Part shown: positions 20,675 to 29,370 of the stretch, piece after piece
Position numbering within the stretch: position 1 is the stretch's first letter
How the letters are laid out: the number at the start of each line of letters is the position of its first letter
Origin: an uncultured Mucispirillum sp.
GTDB lineage: Bacteria; Chrysiogenota; Deferribacteres; Deferribacterales; Mucispirillaceae
Direction of reading: 5' to 3'
Length of the DNA: 64,000 nt
Assembly (NCBI GenBank): GCA_944324465.1
Contig: CALUWI010000009.1
Coordinates: 62,001 to 126,000 of the forward strand
Position numbers and translations under genes: made by a program
The notes under the pieces: model-generated
Told to the model about the DNA's origin: nothing
Databases searched by the model: none
What the model saw: the letters and a program-made list of their open reading frames with translations, nothing else

Positions 20675-21787
20675 TTATATTTTATCTATAGATATAGGAA
20701 CAACTAAATATCTGTAATTACTTTCACTTGGAGTAATTAAAACAGGTGAGCGTTTATCACTCATTTCAAGTGTAAAATCTTCTGTTTCTATAATATTTAA
20801 TATTTCATTAATATGCTTTGCATTTAATATTATTTCAAAGCTCTCTGCATTAAAGTCTAAAATATCTATAATTTCAGAGCCTTCTCCATATATTGTCTCA
20901 AGGCTGGACATTTTAAGTGTAGAGTTATTAAATTCTAATATAATACCTGGTGTTTCTTCACTTGTAATAGCAGAAACCCTTTTAGATGCTTCTATAAATG
21001 ATTTCCTGTCTATTTTAGCTTTTACTGGGTATTTTTCAGCCATAAAAAGCCTATCTATATTTTTAACAAACTTTTCTATTAATTTAGAATATACTGTAAT
21101 ATTATCAGCTTTAAAAGAAATCTGCCTTCTGTCTGTTTCTATTTCTATTAAGCCTTTATTTTCAAAAACTCTTATAATCTCTGAAACTGTTTTTTTAGGA
21201 ATATTTACTGTAAAATCATTTGAATACTCTGTATCAAATTTTGCAGATGCTATTGCTACTCTCTGCATACCTGTTGCAGAAATCTCTAACATATCTCTGT
21301 TAACAGTAAACTGTGCACCAGTATATTCAAGTTTTTGAGAATCATTTAATATACAGAATACTGTTCTTTTTAATAAGGTAACTAAATCTGATGAATTAAT
21401 TTTAAGATAATATTCTGGTATTATTTCACCCATAGATGGAAAGTTTTCTGATGGTATTGTAGAAAGCTTAAATTTAGATTTGCCGCATATAACATTTAAT
21501 CTTGTATCATCATACTGAAAATCTATTAATGCTCCATCTGGTAATTCTTTTATAATATCTAAAAGTTTTCTGCAGCTTACAGTTATTCTTCCTTCATGCT
21601 CTATATTATGAACTTCAAAATTACATGAAAAGCCCATTTGATAGTTGGTTGCTTTTATATTAACCATATTATTTTCTGCTTCCATGTAAATATTTTGAAG
21701 AATATCATTTAACCCTTTTGGATTAGTGAAACTGTTAGCATATTGTAAGTATTTTAATATGTCTTCTTTAACAACTGAAAAATGCAT
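20675..21787 (-). CDS. dnaN: DNA polymerase III beta sliding clamp
   Basis: Ring-shaped processivity factor for the replicative polymerase. The protein starts MHFSVVKEDILKYLQYA and has three repeated clamp domains over 370 residues; conserved patches include FSCNFEVHNIEHEGRITVSCRKLLDIIKELPDG, SKFKLSTIPSENFPSM, GVxRVAIAS-like GMQRVAIASAKF and a late SPVLITPSESNYRYLVVPI. Its position between recF and the candidate origin, downstream of dnaA, is the classical arrangement. Confidence 0.95.
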   Translation of the reverse strand: MHFSVVKEDILKYLQYANSFTNPKGLNDILQNIYMEAENNMVNIKATNYQMGFSCNFEVHNIEHEGRITVSCRKLLDIIKELPDGALIDFQYDDTRLNVICGKSKFKLSTIPSENFPSMGEIIPEYYLKINSSDLVTLLKRTVFCILNDSQKLEYTGAQFTVNRDMLEISATGMQRVAIASAKFDTEYSNDFTVNIPKKTVSEIIRVFENKGLIEIETDRRQISFKADNITVYSKLIEKFVKNIDRLFMAEKYPVKAKIDRKSFIEASKRVSAITSEETPGIILEFNNSTLKMSSLETIYGEGSEIIDILDFNAESFEIILNAKHINEILNIIETEDFTLEMSDKRSPVLITPSESNYRYLVVPISIDKI

Positions 21788-22132
21788 AATTACCTCATTA
21801 GTTATAAGCTGAAATATTACTTTGCTTATATATATATAAGTTTGTTATTGTTATTGAGCTGTGGATAACTCAAATAAGTATTAAAAATTATATATTTTAT
21901 AACAAATTTTAGCAATAATAAATTGTTATCCTAAACTAAGATTTTAAAAAAAATATTATAAAATTTCAAGAATTTTGTTTAATTTTCTTATAATACTCCA
22001 AAAATATTTCAAATTACTTATACTTTTTTTAACAGGTTATCCCAACAATAATTTTGATAACTTTATAAATTATTAATAAATAAAGTAATTATAATGTGAT
22101 AACCTGTGGAAAACTTTTTAATAATATTAGAG
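21788..22132. other. Candidate chromosomal replication origin (oriC) between dnaA and dnaN
   Basis: This 345-base gap has no ORF and is extremely A+T rich. It holds a perfect DnaA box (21860-21868) and weaker candidates: TGTGGAAAA at 22105-22113, TTATCCCAA at 22037-22045 and TTATCCTAA at 21926-21934. The A/T-only stretch about 21940-22030 could be the unwinding element. The dnaA-dnaN spacer is the usual oriC location. Box strength other than the perfect one is inference. Confidence 0.7.
21860..21868 (-). promoter_or_regulatory. Perfect DnaA box
   Basis: TGTGGATAA on the plus strand equals TTATCCACA on the minus strand, the consensus DnaA-binding 9-mer. It lies 73 bases upstream of the dnaN start codon, so DnaA could also influence dnaN transcription. 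Confidence 0.8.
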
Positions 22133-23506
22133 TTATCTTTGGAAAACTTTCATCCTGTTTGAAAGTTCTTTTAAAGTATTAACTGTATAGTCATTATTAG
22201 CTGCTATTTCTTTTTCTATTTTATTGATTGAGTTTTTAATTGTGGAATGGTCTCTATTAAATATTGCACCAATAGAAGCTAAAGATGACGGCGTATTTTT
22301 ATATATAAGATATATAGCCATATTTCTTGGTATAACAATATTTACTGCCCTGCTTTTTGACTGCATATCAACAAGTTTTATATTGTAGTAATCACATACT
22401 ATCTGAATTATTTCATTAGGTGATAATACTCTGTCTCTTTGCAGAAAGAAGTTTTTAAGTTCGCTTTGAATATAATCAACAGTTACTTCCACATTATAAA
22501 GCTGCCCTTTAACTACTATAGTATTAATTACACCAAGTAAATCTCTTGTACTGTCTGATTTAATATTTTCAGCTACAAACTTAATAACTTCATCTTTGAT
22601 GTAGTATTTATTAATTTTTAAATAGTTTTCTATAATAGCTATTTTTTCATCAACTGATGGTGTACCTATCTCTACAATTAATCCGCTTTTAAAACGGCTT
22701 GAAAGACGCCTGTCTAAATCTATTATATCATCAGGCAGTGAGTTTGATGTTAAAATAATCTGCTTGTCATTACTGTAAAGTTTTGAGAAAAGAAAGAAAA
22801 ATTCTTCCATTGTAGCTTCGCCTCTTGAGATGAACTGTACATCATCAAAAAGCAGCACATCAGTTGCTTCGTATTTATTATTAAATTCATGCAGTCGGTT
22901 TGTTTTTAAAGAGTTTAAAAATTCTCTTAAATAAAGTTCACCAGTAACACACAGCACATTTTTTTTAGGGAAGTTTACCCGCATATAGTTGCCTACTGCA
23001 TGCATAAGGTGAGTTTTTCCAAGACCTACATCACCATGAATATAAATAGGGTTATTCAGCCTTTCAAAACCTTTTGCAGCATTCAAGCAGGCAGCATAAG
23101 CAAATCTGTTAGATTTACCTGCAACAAATGTTTCAAATGTATATTGCTTGTTTAAAGGAACACTGTAGTAATCATTACTGTAGCTTTGCTTATCTTCTTT
23201 TTCTTCACTTGAACTGCTTGAAGATTTATCTTTCTTCTCTGTTTCTGTATTTCCTTTTAAAGTAATTTTTATATTTGCATCTATAATGTGGAAAGCATTT
23301 TTTAAAATCTCTTTAAGATAATCTAAATAATGGTCTTCTACCCACATTTTTATATATTTATTTGGAGCTTCTAAAGTGATAGTATTAGCTTCAATGGATA
23401 CAGTTTTTAAATCTTTTATCCATTTTAATATTTCTTCATCTGTGATTTTTTCTTTGATTTCATTAAAAATATGCTGCCATGATGCAGCTTTATTAGTATT
23501 TTCCAT
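22133..23506 (-). CDS. dnaA: Chromosomal replication initiator DnaA
   Basis: AAA+ protein that opens oriC. Domain I occupies about residues 1-90, followed by a Ser/Lys/Glu-rich linker (SSSSSEEKEDKQ), then domain III with Walker A GDVGLGKTHLMHAVGNY, Walker B LLFDDVQFI and sensor motifs (ILTSNSLP, RLSSRFKSGL). The C-terminal domain IV helix-turn-helix has the signature FNRDHSTIKNSINKIE. 457 residues, standard. Ribosome binding site GGAGG-like (ATGGAGGATAAGT) precedes ATG. A broken second copy of its first 30 or so codons lies just upstream at 23.90-23.99 kb. Confidence 0.97.
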   Translation of the reverse strand: MENTNKAASWQHIFNEIKEKITDEEILKWIKDLKTVSIEANTITLEAPNKYIKMWVEDHYLDYLKEILKNAFHIIDANIKITLKGNTETEKKDKSSSSSSEEKEDKQSYSNDYYSVPLNKQYTFETFVAGKSNRFAYAACLNAAKGFERLNNPIYIHGDVGLGKTHLMHAVGNYMRVNFPKKNVLCVTGELYLREFLNSLKTNRLHEFNNKYEATDVLLFDDVQFISRGEATMEEFFFLFSKLYSNDKQIILTSNSLPDDIIDLDRRLSSRFKSGLIVEIGTPSVDEKIAIIENYLKINKYYIKDEVIKFVAENIKSDSTRDLLGVINTIVVKGQLYNVEVTVDYIQSELKNFFLQRDRVLSPNEIIQIVCDYYNIKLVDMQSKSRAVNIVIPRNMAIYLIYKNTPSSLASIGAIFNRDHSTIKNSINKIEKEIAANNDYTVNTLKELSNRMKVFQR

Positions 23507-23532
23507 ACTTATCCTCCATTATATATTAATTT

Positions 23533-23893
23533 TATTTTAAAATATTTTCAAAATTAAACCTAGTATTATCAATACCTGTGTATAAAATATATCTGTTATT
23601 TGAAAAAATATTTTTATAAATTCAGTCAGCTTCCTGTTAAGAGCAGCTTCAAAATCATCTAAAAGAGTTATTATATTTATTTTTCTGCTTTCTTCAATAA
23701 TTTTTATAAATATGTATAAACAGAGCAGTATAAATGTTTTTTCTAGCCTGTTGATGAAAATTTTCTATTATTTTTTCATAAATGCATATTTTATTTTATC
23801 ACGATAGACGCCATATAATGACTTTTTCATAAATTTTTTTTTATTAAGTAAAAAATGTGTCTGATATATTGCTGGAATAATTTATAAAAATAT
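23533..23893 (-). pseudogene. Remnant of a duplicated recF 3' end
   Basis: The plus-strand sequence aligns base by base with 19667-20030, the last third of recF, with scattered substitutions and small indels that destroy the frame. Shared stretches include TCAAAATCATCTAAAAGAG and GACGCCATATAATGACTTTT. It directly follows a remnant of the dnaA start (23896-23990) and lies upstream of the intact dnaA. No protein product is expected. Confidence 0.88.
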
Positions 23894-23895
23894 TG

Positions 23896-23990
23896 TTTCT
23901 GTTTTAATATTTCTTCATCTGTGATTTTTTCTTTGATTTCATTAAAAATATGCTGCCAGGATGCAGTTTTATTATTATTAGCTATACTTA
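23896..23990 (-). pseudogene. Remnant of a duplicated dnaA 5' end
   Basis: This stretch matches the first 90 or so bases of dnaA and its ribosome binding region (23420-23518) almost perfectly, for example ATTTCTTCATCTGTGATTTT and AAAATATGCTGCCA. The start codon has become ATA and the Shine-Dalgarno GGAGG is altered to GCAGG. The match stops abruptly near 23895, where the recF-like remnant begins. Confidence 0.88.
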
Positions 23991-24004
23991 TCCTGCATTA
24001 AAAA

Positions 24005-24919
24005 TTAGAAAAAGGCTGAAATGTCTATTCCTGCAGAATAGCCAATACCTGTGCTGTTATTATTAAATAACTGCACCTGTTTAGATACATAGTTGTGGCC
24101 GTCTATTATAAATTCCACATAAGGGCTGATTCTTACTATATCCTTAATTGTAAAGCTGTATCTAAATCGGGCAGCTATTCTATCTACATAATATTTTTCC
24201 TGCTCGCTGTAATATACATCTTTTATAAGGTTTGAAAGCTTATACATATCATTATCCATTTCAAACTGGAACTGAAAAATGTTGCTTTTATTTACACCCA
24301 GATTAAGTGAAAAAAATACATCAATCACCGGCACATATTCAAACTCTATTGATGAATATTTTAAAAAGTCTACTTTAAAGTAAGTTAAAGGAAGCCCAAA
24401 TATAACATTTACACCAGGCTTGCTGTATTCATATCTTATAACTGGAAGTGGATAGCCGTCTAAAAAATCTCTGCTTGTAGAATATTCTACACCTAAATAA
24501 AGCCTTGAATAGTAAGGAAGTGCTTTTCCTTTTATATTTTCATACTCTGTAACATGCTGGAATATTCTAAAAGCATAAAATACATCAAAATCAAGTAAAT
24601 TTAATGATGTAAAAGGTTTATCACTGGCAGAAGTAAGCCCAAAGCCTGCCCAGTGGCTGCCTGCTTTATAACCATAAGTTAATCCTACATGGGATAATAT
24701 ATCCTGCCCCAAAACCTGACGAAATTCATATCCGAACTGGTGGGGTGTGCTTGTGTGAAGTCCTGAAACTTCTATTGTATGTGTGTCATAATTTGCAGTA
24801 TCAAGCCATCTGTATTTTATATTAAGCCCTTCATAAGGCTTATATAATGCATTAGATGCATAACTGTTTAAAGATATTAATAATATAACAAATAAAAAGA
24901 ATATCTTTTTATTCATCAT
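24005..24919 (-). CDS. Predicted outer-membrane beta-barrel protein
   Basis: A cleavable signal peptide (MMNKKIFFLFVILLISLNSYAS) is followed by about 280 residues of alternating hydrophobic and polar positions with many Tyr, Phe and Gly, and the chain ends in AFF, that is a C-terminal aromatic residue as required by the barrel assembly machine. The family is unknown to me. It overlaps the end of the preceding PEP-synthase-like gene by 11 bases, so the two are probably made together. Role unknown. Confidence 0.6.
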   Translation of the reverse strand: MMNKKIFFLFVILLISLNSYASNALYKPYEGLNIKYRWLDTANYDTHTIEVSGLHTSTPHQFGYEFRQVLGQDILSHVGLTYGYKAGSHWAGFGLTSASDKPFTSLNLLDFDVFYAFRIFQHVTEYENIKGKALPYYSRLYLGVEYSTSRDFLDGYPLPVIRYEYSKPGVNVIFGLPLTYFKVDFLKYSSIEFEYVPVIDVFFSLNLGVNKSNIFQFQFEMDNDMYKLSNLIKDVYYSEQEKYYVDRIAARFRYSFTIKDIVRISPYVEFIIDGHNYVSKQVQLFNNNSTGIGYSAGIDISAFF

Positions 24920-26762
24920 CTACCTGAAAAAGTGTATTTTTTTCAACAGCAATACTTTTCAAAAACAGTGGTGCAAATCTTACACCAGTCCATAATGGAA
25001 TATTATTAAGCACTGCAAATTCGCAGGCATAAGAAAGTGGTGTAACATTTTCTAAAATCATACCTTTTGCATTTTTATAATTTTTAAGTTTTGTAAAAGG
25101 CAGGTTATATGCAGCAATAATTTTATCTGCATAATCATCAAGGTTTAAATCAGTTTCTACTCTGCCTTCACAGTTTATTCTATTTAAGCCATACACAGCA
25201 AAGTTTTTAGTATCTTTATATCTTACTATCATATCTTCTGCAATATGAGCAGTATCTGATAAATCATAAGCATAAATTTCTGGCGGCATAAGCTGAGCTG
25301 CATATCTTTTATTTCTCCATTTTCTAAAATATACAATCTCTTTTGTTTCGCCAAAAAGTGTATCATAATAAAGTCTGCGGATTTCATCATGGTCAAGGAA
25401 GAAAATATCTTCTTTTCTGTCTATCTTGCCTTTTGTAACACCAAGTTCACCTGTTTTTAAAAGTGCTTTCTGGGCATTAACTACAAAAGCAGATGCTGTT
25501 ATAAATAATTCATCACGCATATCTAAAAGTTTATGCATATTTTTTATAGCTTTTTTCAGTTTAGATTTTCTTGTGAAAAATGGAAGCTTTTTCATATACA
25601 TTTTTACTTTATCAGTACTTTTTTCTATATTAAATTTAACTGATGCAGTATTAGATGAAAAATCAAGATAATCTGGTATAACCATTTCATCTTCTTTATA
25701 AAAAATAGAATTTTCTCTAGTTCTATATACTGCATTTAATACTATTGATATGTTTGGAAACTTTTTAAGCAGTACAGATAAATTGTTTATAAATTCTATA
25801 GTAATGTATTCATATATGATAGCAAACTGAACTGGTAAATCATAAAAACTTTTTTCTGCAATATTATTAATATTTACTTTTGATACTGAATTTTTAAGCT
25901 CTTTTAATACTTCATCTATCTCATCAAAAGTTACAGGGAAAAAAGAACGGTTTAATTTATCCAGTTTAGATATACCCATTTTTAAAAAAAGATTTGGAGA
26001 AAATACACGCCTGTATAATGATTTATTAAGCCCAATAGTATGCATCATTTTTTCAAATGCAGTCATATTTATATATATTCTGCCGTCAACAGGTACAACA
26101 GAAGGTGATGATGTTTTAAGATTGCATGAAACAAATAAAGGATTTAATATATCAAGCAAATCATTAAAAATAGATGCAGTAAAATGAGAACATACCTGTG
26201 GAAAAAATGAAGAAAAATATCCATTAGATAATATCACTTCTTCATCATATATTCTTGATTTGCTTTCACCATATTCTGAAGCAGCAAGTGGTCTAGGTAT
26301 TGTATAATCCCTCATATCATCTTTAAATGTTTCTATAACTTCTACTGCATTTTTTATAAAACATTCATCATCAGTTAAAAAAACATCCATTTCAAGTGGA
26401 CATTTTGCCACTCTTTCTGCTTTAAAAATAGTATCAAGCAGTATATTTATTTCTGCATTATTTAAATCAGGTCTGCCTGTTATATATCTTATATTATCAG
26501 AATACTGTCCTTTTAATATTATAAAGCGAATATTATCTATAACAGCAGTAAAAAAACCAAAGTTATTTTGATAATGTGGATATATTTTTATATCTTTGCC
26601 TGTTACTACTGCATGAGCATTATTTTCAGTACTATCTTCTTCACTTTCACTTTCTTTATCATTATTTTCTTCTGCAGTGCTTTCTGCTGCTGCACCATAT
26701 ATTTTTAAACCTGATTTACCAAGTAGTTCAAGAAGATTTTCTTTTACTGCTAATTCATCCAT
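24909..26762 (-). CDS. Degenerate PEP-synthase/phosphotransferase-like protein without catalytic His
   Basis: This 617-residue soluble protein resembles the middle and end of phosphoenolpyruvate synthase or rifampicin-phosphotransferase-like proteins. Around 90-150 the pattern (AERVAKCPLEMDVFLTDDECFIKNAVEVI) is like the end of the ATP-grasp domain; at 175-245 it reads like the linker (SNGYFSSFFPQVCSHFTASI, VDGRIYINMTAF); near 465 DIFFLDHDEIRRL; and the last 60 residues resemble the mobile phosphohistidine domain. There the usual TSHAA is LSYAC, so the phosphorylated His is Tyr. The N-terminal ATP-binding core is absent and replaced by an acidic Glu/Ser-rich stretch (27-50). An enzymatic role is unlikely; a regulatory or structural one is possible. 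Its partner gene encodes a barrel protein. Confidence 0.55.
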   Translation of the reverse strand: MDELAVKENLLELLGKSGLKIYGAAAESTAEENNDKESESEEDSTENNAHAVVTGKDIKIYPHYQNNFGFFTAVIDNIRFIILKGQYSDNIRYITGRPDLNNAEINILLDTIFKAERVAKCPLEMDVFLTDDECFIKNAVEVIETFKDDMRDYTIPRPLAASEYGESKSRIYDEEVILSNGYFSSFFPQVCSHFTASIFNDLLDILNPLFVSCNLKTSSPSVVPVDGRIYINMTAFEKMMHTIGLNKSLYRRVFSPNLFLKMGISKLDKLNRSFFPVTFDEIDEVLKELKNSVSKVNINNIAEKSFYDLPVQFAIIYEYITIEFINNLSVLLKKFPNISIVLNAVYRTRENSIFYKEDEMVIPDYLDFSSNTASVKFNIEKSTDKVKMYMKKLPFFTRKSKLKKAIKNMHKLLDMRDELFITASAFVVNAQKALLKTGELGVTKGKIDRKEDIFFLDHDEIRRLYYDTLFGETKEIVYFRKWRNKRYAAQLMPPEIYAYDLSDTAHIAEDMIVRYKDTKNFAVYGLNRINCEGRVETDLNLDDYADKIIAAYNLPFTKLKNYKNAKGMILENVTPLSYACEFAVLNNIPLWTGVRFAPLFLKSIAVEKNTLFQVDDE

Positions 26763-26865
26763 TTATATAAAACCTCACATTAATAACTTTAAAACTGAAA
26801 AAGATAGAATAATATATTCTGTAAATAATATAAGAAATATAACACTAATCTATGCACCTGTATAA

Positions 26866-26899
26866 AAGTGCGCTGAACTTAATATTACTTAAGTTCAGC
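26866..26899 (-). terminator. Terminator-like hairpin after purC
   Basis: An 11-base perfect stem (26872-26882 with 26889-26899, GCTGAACTTAA) with a six-base loop lies nine bases beyond the purC stop codon. Minus-strand sequence after the stem is GCACTTTTATAC, a short T run, so termination may be modest. Confidence 0.65.
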
Positions 26900-26907
26900 T
26901 TATTATA

Positions 26908-27786
26908 TTATTCTGCTGTTAAAAGCTCAGCAATTTCTCTGTATCTTTTAGATGTTTCTTTTGATATATTTTCAGGAAGAACAGGTCCTGGAGCCTGTTT
27001 ATTCCAGTCAAGAGTTTCAAGATAGTTGCGGACAATCTGTTTATCCATGCTGTCCTGCACCTGACCTGGTTTATATTTATCTGCAAACCAGAAACGAGAT
27101 GAATCAGGTGTTAAAACTTCATCTATTAATATAACTTCCCCATCATAAAGACCAAACTCAAGTTTTGTATCTGCTATAATAATACCTTTAGTTAAAGCAA
27201 GCTCAGATGCAAAAGTGTATATTTTAATAGTGTAGTCACGCATTTTTTCAGCATACTCTTTGCCTACTATTTCGCACATTTTTTCAAATGATATACTTTC
27301 ATCATGGCCAACATCTGCTTTTGTTGATGGAGTAAAAATAGGTGATGGCAGTTTATCTGCTTCTTTTAAACCAGCAGGTAATTTTATACCGCATACAGCA
27401 CCAGTTTTTAAGTAATCTTTCATACCTGAGCCTGTAATATAACCGCGGACAACACATTCAGCTAAAAGTGGTTTAGCTTTTTTTACAAGCATACTTCTGC
27501 CTTCAAGTATATCTTTATATTTATGCACTTCTGCTGGCATTTCTTCTATTTTAGTAGTAATAAGATGATTTTTTATGATATGAGAAGTTTTGTCAAACCA
27601 GAATTTTGAAAGCTCTGTTAAAACTTTTCCCTTCCCTTCTATACCTTCTGGAAGAATTACATCAAAAGCAGATAATCTGTCAGTTGAAACTATTAATAAT
27701 TTATCGCCTAAATCATAAATATCCCTGACTTTTCCTCTGCCTACAAGTTTTAAATCAGGAAATTCTGTTTTCATTACTATATTCAT
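26908..27786 (-). CDS. purC: SAICAR synthetase (phosphoribosylaminoimidazole-succinocarboxamide synthase)
   Basis: Purine biosynthesis: joins aspartate to CAIR using ATP. Family motifs: [86 protein letters not shown] and [15 protein letters not shown] start at 27801 would add five residues, but ATG at 27786, preceded by GCGAGGTGA at good spacing, is preferred. 292 residues, the longer (eukaryote-like/IIb) form. It stands alone, diverging from the Lrp-type regulator. Confidence 0.95.
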   Translation of the reverse strand: MNIVMKTEFPDLKLVGRGKVRDIYDLGDKLLIVSTDRLSAFDVILPEGIEGKGKVLTELSKFWFDKTSHIIKNHLITTKIEEMPAEVHKYKDILEGRSMLVKKAKPLLAECVVRGYITGSGMKDYLKTGAVCGIKLPAGLKEADKLPSPIFTPSTKADVGHDESISFEKMCEIVGKEYAEKMRDYTIKIYTFASELALTKGIIIADTKLEFGLYDGEVILIDEVLTPDSSRFWFADKYKPGQVQDSMDKQIVRNYLETLDWNKQAPGPVLPENISKETSKRYREIAELLTAE

Positions 27787-28016
27787 ATATTCACCTCGCA
27801 AATTATATTGATAATATTTTTCTCAATTAAAATCAAGAAATATAATTGTATACCCCACAATTTTTATATATAAGAAATACAAAAGTGAAAAAAATTTGTA
27901 TGCAAGATTAATTTTTATGGAAAAACATAAAAATTTACAAAAAAAATTAACTATTTACTTGAAATATAAAATAATTTAGTTTATATATACTAATTATTTG
28001 AAAAGTGAGGTAAAAT

Positions 28017-28466
28017 ATGGCTCTTGATTCTATAGATGTACAAATATTAAATATGCTTATAGAAAATGGCAGAATATCATACACTGATATTGCCAAAGAA
28101 GTTGGTATGAAACCCCCTTCCGTTATTGACAGAATAAAGAAAATGGAAAGTGACGGTATAATTTATGACTATACTGCAAGAGTAGACTATCGCAAAATGG
28201 GTTTTGATATGGTTGCTTTTGTTGGTGTTGTTATGGATAACCCTGTGTATATTGATGATTTTGAAAATATTTTTAAAAATGTTGATGAAGATATAGTAGA
28301 GTGTTACCATGTAACTGGTGATTTTACACTTCTTTTAAAAGTAATTACTAAAAATACTAATACATTAGCAGGCATTATCCGCAAATTAAGAGAGCTGCCT
28401 GGAGTAGCAAGCACAAATACAATCTTAGTTTTTTCAACTATGGTTAACAGAGTTCATAAAATATAA
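28017..28466 (+). CDS. Lrp/AsnC family transcriptional regulator
   Basis: A 149-residue regulator with an N-terminal winged helix-turn-helix (LDSIDVQILNMLIENGRISYTDIAKEVGMKPPSVIDRIKKME, residues 2-45) and a RAM ligand-binding domain with FVGVVMD, VECYHVTGDFTLLLKV and LRELPGVASTNTILVFSTM. Such proteins sense amino acids or related metabolites as octamers. The Shine-Dalgarno TGAGGTAA lies before ATG. It is divergent from purC across a 230-base A+T-rich gap, which is a plausible place for its own operator; targets are not evident. A GT2 gene follows six bases later. Confidence 0.92.
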   Translation: MALDSIDVQILNMLIENGRISYTDIAKEVGMKPPSVIDRIKKMESDGIIYDYTARVDYRKMGFDMVAFVGVVMDNPVYIDDFENIFKNVDEDIVECYHVTGDFTLLLKVITKNTNTLAGIIRKLRELPGVASTNTILVFSTMVNRVHKI

Positions 28467-28472
28467 AAAGCT

Positions 28473-29249
28473 ATGCATACTGTATCTGTTATTATTCCTG
28501 TATATAACAGGACTTTTTCAATCAGGGATGCAGTAGAAAGTGTACTAATACAATCAATTAAGCCGTTAGAGATAATTGTTATTGATGACGGCTCGTCTTT
28601 TAATATGGCATCATATCTTAAAAACTATATGCACCATATTCGCTTAATAAAATTAAATGAAAATAAAGGTGTCAGTTTTGCAAGAAATACTGGCATAAAA
28701 GCTGCATCTGGTGAATATATTGCATTTTTAGATTCAGATGATTTGTTTCTTCCTGAAAAACTTGAATATCAGATAAATTATATGGCAGAAAATAATTTAC
28801 TGATAAGCCATACTGATGAATTTTGGTATAGGAAAGACAGGTGGATAAATCAGGGAAAAAGTAATAAAAGATATGGTGGGTATATTTTTGATAAAATACT
28901 TGATAAATGCAGAATAAGCCCTTCTTCTTTAATAGTCCATAAATCTGTTTTTGATGAGGCAGGATATTTTAATGAAGATTTAAGAGTGTGTGAAGATTAT
29001 GAAATATCTTTAAGATTTGCCTTAAAATATAAGATAGGATATTTGGAAAAAAAACTTATCATAAAGCGGGCTGTTGAGGATAACAGCTTAAGTGCAGGTA
29101 TCAGCCATATAGAATATATCAGGTATGAAATTTTAGAGAAATTGTATAGAGAAAATGCGAATATACTTGATAAAAATACAAAAATCATATTAATTAATGA
29201 GCTTGAGAGAAAGAAAAATATAATAAAGCCTTTCCTGAATAAATTCTAA
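28473..29249 (+). CDS. Family 2 glycosyltransferase
   Basis: A 258-residue GT-A enzyme: VSVIIPVYNRTFSIRDAVESVLIQS, IIVIDDGSS, NKGVSFARNTGIKAASGEYIAFLDSDDLFLPEKL with the DxD-like SDD metal site, and a later VCEDYEISLRF catalytic Glu-Asp region. No membrane segment is visible, so it acts at the cytoplasmic face on a lipid-linked or nucleotide-sugar acceptor. It is translationally close to the Lrp gene and far from the glycan locus at 50-64 kb, and has no poly-G tract. Confidence 0.88.
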   Translation: MHTVSVIIPVYNRTFSIRDAVESVLIQSIKPLEIIVIDDGSSFNMASYLKNYMHHIRLIKLNENKGVSFARNTGIKAASGEYIAFLDSDDLFLPEKLEYQINYMAENNLLISHTDEFWYRKDRWINQGKSNKRYGGYIFDKILDKCRISPSSLIVHKSVFDEAGYFNEDLRVCEDYEISLRFALKYKIGYLEKKLIIKRAVEDNSLSAGISHIEYIRYEILEKLYRENANILDKNTKIILINELERKKNIIKPFLNKF

Positions 29250-29370
29250 AATATAAGCAGTTTATAAAAATATCTTATATATACTTATAGTGTATATGTA
29301 AAACAGTATCAAAATATAATATAAAGCAGTGCCTTTATGTTAATAAATATATATTAGGAGTCAGTGTTTT

